A DNA stretch of 64,000 nucleotides from assembly GCA_964424115.1 (NCBI GenBank), contig CAYRHN010000018.1, positions 15,485 through 79,484 of the forward strand. The letters are read 5' to 3'. Shown here in pieces: positions 18,312 through 25,738 of the stretch; the first letter of the stretch is position 1, and every line of letters begins with the position of its first letter. The position numbers and the translations under genes are program-made. The notes under the pieces were generated by a model. The model was not told the DNA's origin, did not search any database, and saw nothing but the letters and a program-made list of their open reading frames with translations. This DNA is from CAYRHN01 sp964424115. GTDB lineage: Bacteria > Chloroflexota > Anaerolineae > Anaerolineales > Anaerolineaceae.

Positions 18312-18935
18312 ATGGTCCAGCCGGACGATACGCTTTTCATCCGCGACCTGGAGACCCTGCGCGTGATGGTCGATCCGCTGCGTGGGATGATCCTGGAATT
18401 GCTGGTGCAGACCCCGCAGACGATCAAGGAGGCGGCCGAGAAGCTGGGCGCCACGCCCAACAAGCTCTACTACCACTTTGGCCTGCTGGAGAAGCACGGG
18501 CTGATCCGTGTAGCGGAGACGCGCCAGGTGGCGCACCTGCTGGAGAAGGTCTACTGCGCCTCGGCCCGCGCCATCCAGGTCGATCCGGCCCTGGTCAGCA
18601 TTACCACCCCCGAGGGGCGGACGGGCATGCGCGAGGCGCTGCTGCCCTTGCTGGACCAGACCCGCGAGGACCTGCTGCGTAGTTTTCAGATCCGCTCGGC
18701 AAAGTTCGCTGCCCCAACCGGCGCGGCGGAGCCGGAAACCGCCCCGGCCCTGCGGCGGCTGCTGGTCTCGCGTGAGATCAGCCACCTGCCACCCGGCCGC
18801 GAGGAGGAATTTCTCGCCCGCCTGCAGGCGCTGGTGGAGGAGTTCGTGGCCGCCAACCAGGGCCGCCCGGACGCCGCTTCGCCCTCCTATGCCCTGACGG
18901 TGGCCTTCTACCCCAGTTTCTACTACGAGAAGTAG
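18312..18935 (+). CDS. ArsR-type winged-helix transcription regulator
   Basis: 207 residues. Residues ~10-80 form a winged helix-turn-helix: VMVDPLRGMILELL, then TIKEAAEKLGATPNKLYYHFGLLEKHGLIRVAETR, as in ArsR-family regulators. The ~120-residue C-terminal part is helical and probably the effector or dimerisation domain; no metal-binding Cys pair is visible. It starts 2 bp after the carboxypeptidase stop, so the two are translationally coupled. It may regulate this operon, but no operator could be pointed to. Confidence 0.82.
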   Translation: MVQPDDTLFIRDLETLRVMVDPLRGMILELLVQTPQTIKEAAEKLGATPNKLYYHFGLLEKHGLIRVAETRQVAHLLEKVYCASARAIQVDPALVSITTPEGRTGMREALLPLLDQTREDLLRSFQIRSAKFAAPTGAAEPETAPALRRLLVSREISHLPPGREEEFLARLQALVEEFVAANQGRPDAASPSYALTVAFYPSFYYEK

Positions 18936-18942
18936 AATAAGT

Positions 18943-18988
18943 GAATCGGGTGTTTTTTCTCGGCGTAGCCGGGAAAAAACACCCATTC
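18943..18988 (+). terminator. Hairpin terminator after the ArsR-type gene
   Basis: A long stem, GGGTGTTTTTTC ... GAAAAAACACCC, with an inner CGGC/GCCG stem and GTA loop. It separates convergent genes and could act in both directions. Confidence 0.75.
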
Positions 18989-18996
18989 TATTTAAT

Positions 18997-20322
18997 TTAC
19001 GGGAACAGCACCGGCAGCGACTCGGGCGCGTACTGTTCCACCACCTCGTAGCGGATGCCGTTCTCCTTGCAGATGGCCGCGTACAGGTCCACACTCGGGC
19101 GGCGGATGCGCGCCTGCGTCTGCGGGTTCAGGCCCCACAGCCCAAAGCGCTGCGACCAGCCGCGCTCCCACTCGAAATTGTCCACCAGCGACCAGTGGAA
19201 ATAGCCCTTGACCGGGATGTTCTCGTTCACCGCCCGCCAGACCTGGTGCAGATGCTCGACGATGTAGCGCGGGCGCAGGTCGTCGTCGGCGTCCTCCACC
19301 CCGTTCTCGGTGATCAGGATCGGCACCTTGAAGCGGCGCGCCCAGACCAGCGCATCGAACAGCCCCTGCGGCACATGGGCCAGAAAGCCCGTGTCGCTGA
19401 GCGGCGCACCCTTGGGGAAGGTGCGGCGGTGGAACAGCTCCTTGGACGAGAGGCGGAACTCCACCTCGTCCACCGAGTAGTAGTTCAGCCCGAAGAAATC
19501 CTGCGTGCCGGCCGCCTCGGGGATGAAGGCGCGGTGGTTGAGGAAGCCCAGCCGGCCGTTCACCAGCGCGTTGGCAAACGAGCCGTTATAGGCCGCATCG
19601 ATCACTTTCACCGTCAGGCGGTCGAGGGGCGACCAGGCGTGTTTGGGGCGCAGGCCGCGGTAATTCAACGCGAAGCCCACCCGCGCCTGCGGCTGGACCT
19701 GGTGGATGACCTTGTAGGCCAGGGCATGCCCGCGCACCAGGTTGGCCAGCACCTGGAAAGCCAGCCCCAGGTTGTTCTTGTTGGGGGGGAAGCCCGCCCC
19801 CATCCAGCCGCCCAGGGTATACACATTCGGTTCGTTGATCGTCACCCAATACGTGCAATAATCCTTGAAGGTCTCCACGGCGCGGCGCACAAAAGCGGCA
19901 AAGAGGGCGGGGGCTTCGGGGTTTTCCCAGCCGCCGCGCTCGGCCAGCCAGAGCGGGTCGCTGAAGTGGTGCAGGGTGATCATGGGGGTGAGGTTGCGCT
20001 CGGCCATGCCGCGCAGCATCGTCAGGTAATAATCCAGGGCGCGTTCGTCCCAGGTATCTGGGGTGGGCTGGATGCGGCTCCATTCCACCGAGAGGCGGTG
20101 GGTGTTCTGGCCCGTCTCGGCGGCGCGGTCGAAATCCTCTTTCCAGCGCCCGCCCCACCAGTCGCAGGCCAGGCCGGAGCGGTCGCCGTTCAGGATACGC
20201 CCGGCCGGGTCGGTCTCCCAGGCATACCAGGTATTGTTGGTGTTTTGGCCTTCCACCTGGTGAGCGGCGGTGGCGGTGCCCCACAAGAAACCGTTGGGGA
20301 AGTGATAGGTTGCGGCTGGCAT
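18997..20322 (-). CDS. Family GH1 beta-glucosidase
   Basis: 441 residues, full length for GH1. It starts with FPNGFLWGTATAAHQVEG, the N-terminal GH1 signature. The acid/base Glu is in WVTINEPNVY (about 155-165), the nucleophile Glu in ILITENGVED (about 330-340), and the SLVDNFEWERGW aglycone-binding segment is present. No signal peptide is present, so it acts on imported beta-glucosides or related disaccharides in the cytoplasm. GGAGGAT precedes the ATG. Confidence 0.93.
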   Translation of the reverse strand: MPAATYHFPNGFLWGTATAAHQVEGQNTNNTWYAWETDPAGRILNGDRSGLACDWWGGRWKEDFDRAAETGQNTHRLSVEWSRIQPTPDTWDERALDYYLTMLRGMAERNLTPMITLHHFSDPLWLAERGGWENPEAPALFAAFVRRAVETFKDYCTYWVTINEPNVYTLGGWMGAGFPPNKNNLGLAFQVLANLVRGHALAYKVIHQVQPQARVGFALNYRGLRPKHAWSPLDRLTVKVIDAAYNGSFANALVNGRLGFLNHRAFIPEAAGTQDFFGLNYYSVDEVEFRLSSKELFHRRTFPKGAPLSDTGFLAHVPQGLFDALVWARRFKVPILITENGVEDADDDLRPRYIVEHLHQVWRAVNENIPVKGYFHWSLVDNFEWERGWSQRFGLWGLNPQTQARIRRPSVDLYAAICKENGIRYEVVEQYAPESLPVLFP

Positions 20323-20510
20323 GGTTGATCCTCCAGGATTGATATAAACTACAAAACAGGCGCCAGGATCGCGTCTAAACGCCCCGTTGCCTCTTGGGGT
20401 ACTTAGGGGGAAGGTATCTTTGCGGTGAGGTTTTTTCCATATCTTAAAAACCTTAGCGTTCCTTTGCGCCTTTACGTCTTTGCGGTTAAACGATTATACC
20501 CTCTGAAAAG
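20323..20510. repeat. Short-period repeat tract
   Basis: Contains CTTAGCGTTCCTTTGCGCCTTTACGTCTTTGCGG, split here into its recurring CTTTGCG units (about 20450-20488). No gene is seen. Confidence 0.5.
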
Positions 20511-20608
20511 TACAATTTTGGTCACTTTTTTCTGCTTAAAAGCGCACAATTTTGGACATTGACAAACCGTGAAAAAATGGGTATAAACTTATAGAACATT
20601 TATTCTAT
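20511..20608 (+). promoter_or_regulatory. Consensus promoter with candidate operators in front of the phage-like module
   Basis: TTGACA at 20559-20564 and TATAAA at 20582-20587 are separated by 17 bp. Two direct repeats ACAATTTTGG(T/A)CA lie at 20512-20524 and 20546-20558, 34 bp apart, the second abutting the -35 box. A dyad ATAGAA-N6-TTCTAT at 20591-20608 covers the expected start site. This looks like a repressible phage early promoter; the repressor is not in the window. Confidence 0.6.
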
Positions 20609-20639
20609 TTTGTTTGACTGCCTGAAAGGGGAATCCGGT

Positions 20640-21380
20640 TTGTCCAATTCGCTGCTTCCACCCAAATACTTCAACGTGCCGGTGCGCGTGCTGTTCGATT
20701 CGCGCTTCACCCCGGCTATGCGGGAGACCCTCATCCAGTTGATGAGCCTGGGCTGGAACCAACCGCGCGGACAAACCCCGCCCGTTTCGCTGGCAGTGCT
20801 CTCTCGCCTGACCGGTAAGCCCCTGCGCACCCTGCGCGGGCACATTGCCGCTCTGCGGAACCAGTATGCTGTGCTGCAGTTACAGCTTCCCGCCGACGGA
20901 CTGATCGCCTTCACCTTCAGCGAAGAGCTTTATTCGAACCAGCCTGGCGAAATTCTGCCATCCCTAATAGAGGAGGAGGTTCCTTCCAGTCATTCCAAAC
21001 CTGAAAAAAGATCCCGTAAAGACCCTCCTCCTCCTCCTGATCTTCTGATTCCGCGCGGCAAAAAACCGCCGCGCACGGCCAAATGCACCGTCTCGGCCGC
21101 ATTTGCCGCCGAATTGCAGGCGGAGGGCGTCTTCCCCGAGCAGCTGCAGGAGATCCTTGCCGGGCAGTACAGCGAGGCCAGCCTGCGCGCGCTGCTGCGG
21201 CAGGTGCGCGCCGAAAAACCTGTCTCGGTGGCGGCGGTATTTGTCTATCGGGTGAAGACCGGGGCGGTGCCGGAGCCGTCCAGCCTGTGCGCGGAGTGCG
21301 GCTGGGGCGGCGGAAAGCATGCCCCCGATTGCGGGCGGCGCTATTTGAGCGGCGAATTCGCAGATTGGTTGGACCATTGA
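20640..21380 (+). CDS. Phage-like replication/HTH protein with C-terminal zinc ribbon
   Basis: 246 residues from a TTG at 20640 with AAAGGGG upstream; the TTG at 20610 is possible but has no ribosome site. The N-terminal ~95 residues form a winged-helix-like domain (LSRLTGKPLRTLRGHIAALRNQYAV) of the kind found in phage and plasmid replication initiators. A Lys/Pro-rich linker follows, then a helical domain (FAAELQAEGVFPEQLQEILAGQYSEASLRALLRQV), then a small Cys cluster (CAEC ... CGRRY). It is the first gene behind the operator-bearing promoter. The exact function is unproven. Confidence 0.5.
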   Translation: MSNSLLPPKYFNVPVRVLFDSRFTPAMRETLIQLMSLGWNQPRGQTPPVSLAVLSRLTGKPLRTLRGHIAALRNQYAVLQLQLPADGLIAFTFSEELYSNQPGEILPSLIEEEVPSSHSKPEKRSRKDPPPPPDLLIPRGKKPPRTAKCTVSAAFAAELQAEGVFPEQLQEILAGQYSEASLRALLRQVRAEKPVSVAAVFVYRVKTGAVPEPSSLCAECGWGGGKHAPDCGRRYLSGEFADWLDH

Positions 21381-21832
21381 TGACCACGATCATTTTCATT
21401 CCCGACAAGAAGACCACCCTCACGCTGTGGACCCGGGAGCCCAAGGAGGAACTGCTGGGGCGCCTGGAGCGCGGGCAATGGGAGCCTCCGCCGCCCTTCG
21501 AGGCGGTGCGGGTGGGCAAAGTGATGGCGGGCGAGGATTTTGTGGTGGTGATGGGCGAGTCGCTGCGCTCTCCGTTGGCGCGGGCCAGGCGCAAGGCGCG
21601 CGTGGCGCGGCTGCGGGTCAAGGGGCTGTCGCCGCGCTATTTGCGGGTGCTGGAGGGCTTGCAGGAGGGGCTGACCAGCGCGGAGATTGGCTGCAAGCTG
21701 GGGATCAGCGCCGTGGCAGTGGACGGGATCGTACGGCGGCTGCGGGAGCTGTTAGGCGGGACGAATCGGGCCCAGCTGCTGACGCGGGCGCTGGAAATGG
21801 AACTGGTGAAAGAGAAGAAGGAGAAGCAGTGA
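21380..21832 (+). CDS. LuxR-type helix-turn-helix protein
   Basis: 150 residues; its ATG overlaps the previous stop (TGATG), so translation is coupled. The N-terminal ~70 residues are a small beta-rich domain (TTIIFIPDKKTTLTLW...). The C-terminal ~65 residues are a GerE/LuxR HTH: LSPRYLRVLEGLQEGLTSAEIGCKLGISAVAVDGIVRRLREL. No receiver domain is present. It probably regulates the module, or is a sigma-like late regulator; targets are unknown. Confidence 0.65.
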   Translation: MTTIIFIPDKKTTLTLWTREPKEELLGRLERGQWEPPPPFEAVRVGKVMAGEDFVVVMGESLRSPLARARRKARVARLRVKGLSPRYLRVLEGLQEGLTSAEIGCKLGISAVAVDGIVRRLRELLGGTNRAQLLTRALEMELVKEKKEKQ

Positions 21833-21889
21833 AAGCGCAAAAGGAGGAAAAATGCGCATAGACATGTTGGTTGAGGTAAGGAGGCTGCG

Positions 21890-22318
21890 ATGAGCCTGCC
21901 CACCCTGAGCGATGCGCGCGGGCTGGTGCACGGCTTGCTGATGGACAGCGCCGCGCTGATCTACGACAATGCCACCCTCGACCAGTGCTTGCGCCAGGCC
22001 CTGGGCGACCTGGGGCAGGTTTACGGCGGGCTGCCGGCGCTGAAGGACCTGGACGGGGCGCAAGCCACCACGCTGGAGGCGCTGGATGTGCCTGCGCTGG
22101 TGCTGGGGGCAGCGGGCTACGCGGTGCGCGCCCGCTGTGTGGACCTCTCGGAGGTGCACAGCCCCACCGGCGAGGCGCCGCCCGCGCTGCGCGAGGCGGG
22201 CAAAGGCCTGCTGGCGGCCTTCTCCGCTGCGCTGGAGGGGATCCGCTTGCGCCGCTTGCAGAACGCCTCCGGTGTGCCGTATGCGGATGTGCGGGAGGAA
22301 TTGGAAGATAGGGATTAG
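21890..22318 (+). CDS. Small phage-associated protein of unknown function
   Basis: 142 residues with a strong AAGGAGG ribosome site. It is a helical acidic protein: SDARGLVHGLLMDSAALIYDNATLDQCLRQALGDLGQVYG, then ALDVPALVLGAAGYAVRARCVD. Size, position and the regular helices resemble phage head-tail connector (gp6-like) proteins, but no diagnostic motif was seen. It is placed between the regulators and the tail-like genes. Confidence 0.45.
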   Translation: MSLPTLSDARGLVHGLLMDSAALIYDNATLDQCLRQALGDLGQVYGGLPALKDLDGAQATTLEALDVPALVLGAAGYAVRARCVDLSEVHSPTGEAPPALREAGKGLLAAFSAALEGIRLRRLQNASGVPYADVREELEDRD

Positions 22319-22883
22319 CGTACCGTCGTGGGAACAGGAAGATAACACTGACGCAAGATTGCAAGGGCGCATTGAAATCCCGAAGCAGCTGTAGGGGCGA
22401 CAGCACCCGGAGCATATCGCGGCTGCTGCCCGGATTCCAGGTTCCGGGTGCTTCGCCCTTCTCCCTCCAGGTCTCCGAGACCTTCAGGGTCTGATTGGGG
22501 TCGTGAATCTTTTGCCTGGTTCGCGTTTAGAACCTGTCCTGACGGATCAGAACAGGAGGATCACGAAATATGCGAAAAAAACGAAACACACGAAAAAAAA
22601 CCCAAGCCAATTCCATTGGCGGTCATGCGTAAGGGCGGGACGCCATGTTGCGCGAGAGGTCGACCGATGAATAAAGCCCTGCCCGCAGACCGCATTACCG
22701 GCGGGCGCGCCTTTGCTGCGTGCGTGACTATCCAAACCAACATGGCGGCGCGCCCCTACAAGAATCACGCGGTGAAAAAGGAAAACCTTAACGCAAGGGC
22801 GCGGGGTCCGGCGCAGGGGCGGATCCACTCACAAGAAAGCTGTCAACCAAACGCTGTAAATTATCAACTACTAAGGAGGGTCT
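22319..22883. repeat. Repeat cluster inside the phage-like module
   Basis: Family D palindrome at 22391-22458; a CACGAAATATGCG/CGAAACACACGAAA tract (about 22562-22600); two family E copies, inverted at 22629-22685 and direct at 22703-22759; then a purine-rich leader with AAGGAGG at 22873 for the next gene. No additional gene is supported. Confidence 0.65.
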
Positions 22884-23453
22884 ATGAAAGCGGAATATCT
22901 GGCGGCGGTGCGAGATGGATTGGGGGAAAGTGGTATCAGCGGAGATATGAAAGCCGGCGGGGGGGCCTGGCTGGGAGACGCAGAGCAGCAGCCGGAAGCT
23001 CCCGGCTGTTTGCATTTGGATGGCAGTATACAAAAGAGTGAAGCAATCGGCTGCCGGGTGTATCGTGAGACTGACCAGGTGATTGGCTCCGGCTCCTGGA
23101 CCGCAGTTAGCTTCTCCGCAGCGCAAAAGAACGATTTTGATCTATGGGTAAGCGGCTCAGACATTACCATCCAAAGACCAGGCTTCTACCTGCTGACGGG
23201 TTGTGTCACCTGGGAGAATGGGAGCGCCGTCACCTTGGGTCTGCGCCTGACGGCTGATGGGGCGAACCTGGCTGAAAACATCCAACCAGGCAGCGCCGTG
23301 GTGCAAGTTTCGCAGAACGTGAGTACAGCGGTTTGGCTGGATGAGGGTCAAGTCGTCAATCTGAAGGTATACCAGGATAGCGTTGGGAACCTGAGCTTGT
23401 ACGCTGACGAAAGCGGCGCGTCTCCATGCCTGGCGGCGGTGCGTGTGCCATGA
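22884..23453 (+). CDS. Phage-like structural protein with C1q/TNF-like domain
   Basis: 189 residues. The C-terminal ~130 show a jelly-roll strand series: WTAVSFSAAQKNDFDLWVSGSDITIQRPGFYLLTGCVTWE, then VTLGLRLTADG, then STAVWLDEGQVVNLKVYQDS. This is the pattern of C1q/TNF-like trimers seen on phage fibres and bacterial surface proteins. The N-terminus (MKAEYLAAVRDGLGESGISGDMKAGG) looks like an attachment segment. The stop overlaps the next start (ATGA), so it is coupled to the tail-like gene. Confidence 0.6.
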   Translation: MKAEYLAAVRDGLGESGISGDMKAGGGAWLGDAEQQPEAPGCLHLDGSIQKSEAIGCRVYRETDQVIGSGSWTAVSFSAAQKNDFDLWVSGSDITIQRPGFYLLTGCVTWENGSAVTLGLRLTADGANLAENIQPGSAVVQVSQNVSTAVWLDEGQVVNLKVYQDSVGNLSLYADESGASPCLAAVRVP

Positions 23454-24973
23454 GGATTAATGTCGGCTCGTATGATCTGGAATGTTTGAGCACTTCGCGG
23501 CTGGTGTGGTCTGATGCCGGCGGGTGTGAGCTTGGAGAAATACACCTTTCTCCTTCCCTCTCTCCTATCCATGGGGAAGAGCTTGTTGGGCTCCTGGGTC
23601 AGGCGGTGGAGATATATACCTCTCCCTTACCCACCCCTAACCCCTCCCGAAGGGAGGGGTATTATGGGGGAGACAATCCGGCCTGGTGGGGCTTCCTCAA
23701 TGCTGTGGAAGTAATCCGCGGGAAGGTGCGCCTGTTGTGGTCTTTGGACAACCTGAGCAATCGCATTCAGGTGGAATATATCCAACTGGATGGAGCTCTG
23801 GCCGGCGGCGGCGATCAGAAGCTAACTGGCTGGAAGGATGATCTTCTGTCTCAGCAGCGTTTTGGCGTCAAGGAATTGCGGCTCGACGATGGATGGAGCA
23901 CTAACGCGCTGGCGAACCGTAAGCGAACCCTGGAGCTTGCGAAGCGCCGGCTGCCCTGGCCCACCTACCTCCCTTCTTCACCTACCCCTAACCCCTCCCG
24001 AAGGGAGGGGAACAATGGGAGGGAGATCATTCTTTACCTGTCCGGGTGGTGGCAGCGGCTTGGCTGGCGCTACATCTACCAGGACGCGGGGCGAGAAGTG
24101 TTTGATGAGCTTGGGATTGGCAAGGTCGATCTTGGCGGCTCGGCTGGTTATACCAGGCTGGCTCAGTCCTTCACGGTGGGGGCTGGGGGCTGGCGTGGAG
24201 AACAAGCTGCCTTTCTTATTCGCAAGTATGGCGCGCCGGCGGATACGCTGATAGCAGAACTCTACACGGATAACGCGGGAGCGCCTGGTACTTTGCTCGG
24301 TGCCGGCAACCTGGCGGGCTCTCTATGCTCCTCAGATTACCGCTGGGAAAGCATCCTGTTCGGAACGCAGCCGGTGCTTACAACCGGCGCGGTGTATTGG
24401 GTAGTGATACGGCGGTCGGGGGTAGCGGATCCCAACAATTTCTACCGGCTGCGCTGCAACGAAGAGCTCAGCACGTGGTATACGGGGAGCTTCCGCATGT
24501 GGAACGGCTCGGCCTGGGTGAGTAGAACGCCGAATTGTGATCTAAACTTTCGGGTTTGGGGCCTGGCTGAGATGAGCACACAAGTAACAAACATCGTCAA
24601 TTATGCCGGCAGCCTGGGCACGGTGCGGGTTATGAGCACTTCTGGCGAATACTCTAACCCATACATGAGCGGCGCGGTCACCTGCCTGGAAGCAGCGAAC
24701 AAGCTCCTGGAGCTTGGGGGCTTGCGTGCCCTGGTGCTGCCGGACAAACAAGTGCTGATCTCGGAGCGTCCCACGGAAGCCGGGGATTACGGTCTGAGCA
24801 AGGATGGGCAGATTATTCGGCTGGATGGTTCTCCGGCTGCGCCTGGGGTTGGAGTGGCTGGGGAATATCTGACGGCTCCGGGTTGGGGCTGGAACGCTGG
24901 GGGAGATATGAGCTCGCGCTACGTTGCGCGGGCGGGCTGGTCTCCTGCCGGCGGGTGGATGATCTACGAATAA
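23450..24973 (+). CDS. Phage tail-tip-like protein carrying two translated palindromes
   Basis: 507 residues. The start at 23450 overlaps the previous stop. The N-terminal part (MRINVGSYDLECLSTSRLVW) and the VEIY, WWGFLNAVEVIRGKVRLLW, LSNRIQVEY strands fit a tail-associated protein; a middle region (RLAQSFTVGAGGWRGEQAAFLIRK...DTLIAELYTDNAGAPGTLLG) is a beta-sandwich typical of surface proteins. Residues around 62-70 and 178-186 read PTPNPSRREG twice, where the DNA is the palindrome CCCCTAACCCCTCCCGAAGG with its second arm. These are insertions that keep the frame. Function is inferred only from position and fold. Confidence 0.6.
   Translation: MRINVGSYDLECLSTSRLVWSDAGGCELGEIHLSPSLSPIHGEELVGLLGQAVEIYTSPLPTPNPSRREGYYGGDNPAWWGFLNAVEVIRGKVRLLWSLDNLSNRIQVEYIQLDGALAGGGDQKLTGWKDDLLSQQRFGVKELRLDDGWSTNALANRKRTLELAKRRLPWPTYLPSSPTPNPSRREGNNGREIILYLSGWWQRLGWRYIYQDAGREVFDELGIGKVDLGGSAGYTRLAQSFTVGAGGWRGEQAAFLIRKYGAPADTLIAELYTDNAGAPGTLLGAGNLAGSLCSSDYRWESILFGTQPVLTTGAVYWVVIRRSGVADPNNFYRLRCNEELSTWYTGSFRMWNGSAWVSRTPNCDLNFRVWGLAEMSTQVTNIVNYAGSLGTVRVMSTSGEYSNPYMSGAVTCLEAANKLLELGGLRALVLPDKQVLISERPTEAGDYGLSKDGQIIRLDGSPAAPGVGVAGEYLTAPGWGWNAGGDMSSRYVARAGWSPAGGWMIYE
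23631..23659 (+). repeat. Family G palindrome, copy 1 (in frame)
   Basis: CCCCTCCCGAAGGGAGGGG with a CACCCCTAA lead, inside the tail-like gene and translated as PTPNPSRREG. Confidence 0.85.
23981..24010 (+). repeat. Family G palindrome, copy 2 (in frame)
   Basis: Same unit and same reading frame as copy 1, inside the same gene. Confidence 0.85.
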
Positions 24974-24992
24974 CCTACCCCTCCCTAACCTA

Positions 24993-25022
24993 CCTACCCC
25001 TAACCCCTCCCGAAGGGAGGGG
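24993..25022 (+). repeat. Family G palindrome, copy 3 (intergenic)
   Basis: Lies between the tail-like and lysozyme genes in the same orientation. Its GGGAGGGG arm stands 4 nt before an in-frame ATG at 25027, so it could act as a ribosome-binding site. Confidence 0.8.
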
Positions 25023-25041
25023 AACTATGGAGAGAGGAACT

Positions 25042-25683
25042 ATGCGACAAGGAATTGATGTCAGTTTCTACCAGGCACGTTATGACAATAAGACCAGGAA
25101 ATATATTACCCTGGATTGGGACAAGGCGGCGGCAGCCGGGGCTCGTTTCGCCATGGTGCGGCTAACAAGCTGCGAGTATAACCTACTAGGCCGGCGCATG
25201 TGGATGATCGTCGATGCACTGGCCGGCGCGCACACACAAGGGGCGCTGGATAGGGGATTGGAGACGAACGGCTACAGCCTGTTAGACTATACCGGCAAGT
25301 ATGCGCCGGCATACCAGGCTAAAGTTGCCTTTAGTCTGGCTCCTGGCCTGCGCTGGTACTTTGCTGATTTTGAGCAAAAATATCTCTGGTGGCCTGGTCT
25401 GCCTTCAAGATCGCGCTGCCTGGCAATCCTGGAAGAGTGGAGAGAAGCCATGATCGGCCTGGTCGGGCTGGGCCGGCTGGGGTGGTATGGGAACCTTAGC
25501 TTGTGGCGCAAGCTGCAACCGCTGCCGGATTGGTTGGCTGAGATGCCTTTCTGGTTTGCTGGTCCGTCCTTCGGGTCGGTGCCGGCTGATGTCCGCTGCC
25601 GGTGGTGGCAGTATTCCTGGAAGGGAAGCGGCTCTGAGTACGGCTGCGGAAGCAAGAGTGTTGATCTGGACAAGGAAGTTTAA
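25042..25683 (+). CDS. GH25-type lysozyme (phage endolysin-like)
   Basis: 213 residues beginning MRQGIDVSFYQ, the classic GH25 opening with the catalytic Asp (GIDVS). WYFADFEQKY supplies the second acidic pair, and a late RWWQYSWKGSG ... VDLDKE matches the GH25 C-terminal strands. GH25 enzymes cleave the MurNAc-GlcNAc bond of peptidoglycan. No signal peptide is present, consistent with a phage-type enzyme released through a holin or carried on a tail. The ATG at 25042 has AGAGAGGA upstream; ATG 25027 would add five residues. Confidence 0.85.
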   Translation: MRQGIDVSFYQARYDNKTRKYITLDWDKAAAAGARFAMVRLTSCEYNLLGRRMWMIVDALAGAHTQGALDRGLETNGYSLLDYTGKYAPAYQAKVAFSLAPGLRWYFADFEQKYLWWPGLPSRSRCLAILEEWREAMIGLVGLGRLGWYGNLSLWRKLQPLPDWLAEMPFWFAGPSFGSVPADVRCRWWQYSWKGSGSEYGCGSKSVDLDKEV

Positions 25684-25713
25684 CCTACCCCTAACCCCTC
25701 CCGAAGGGAGGGG
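25684..25713 (+). repeat. Family G palindrome, copy 4 (intergenic)
   Basis: Same unit and orientation as the other three, directly after the lysozyme stop codon. Confidence 0.8.
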
Positions 25714-25738
25714 AACTGGTTGAGGAGAAAGAGGAGTT

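Noticed and set aside
20591..20608. LexA box before the phage module
   Set aside because: The dyad is ATAGAA-N6-TTCTAT; it does not match GAAC-N4-GTTC, and the LexA site of this organism is unknown.
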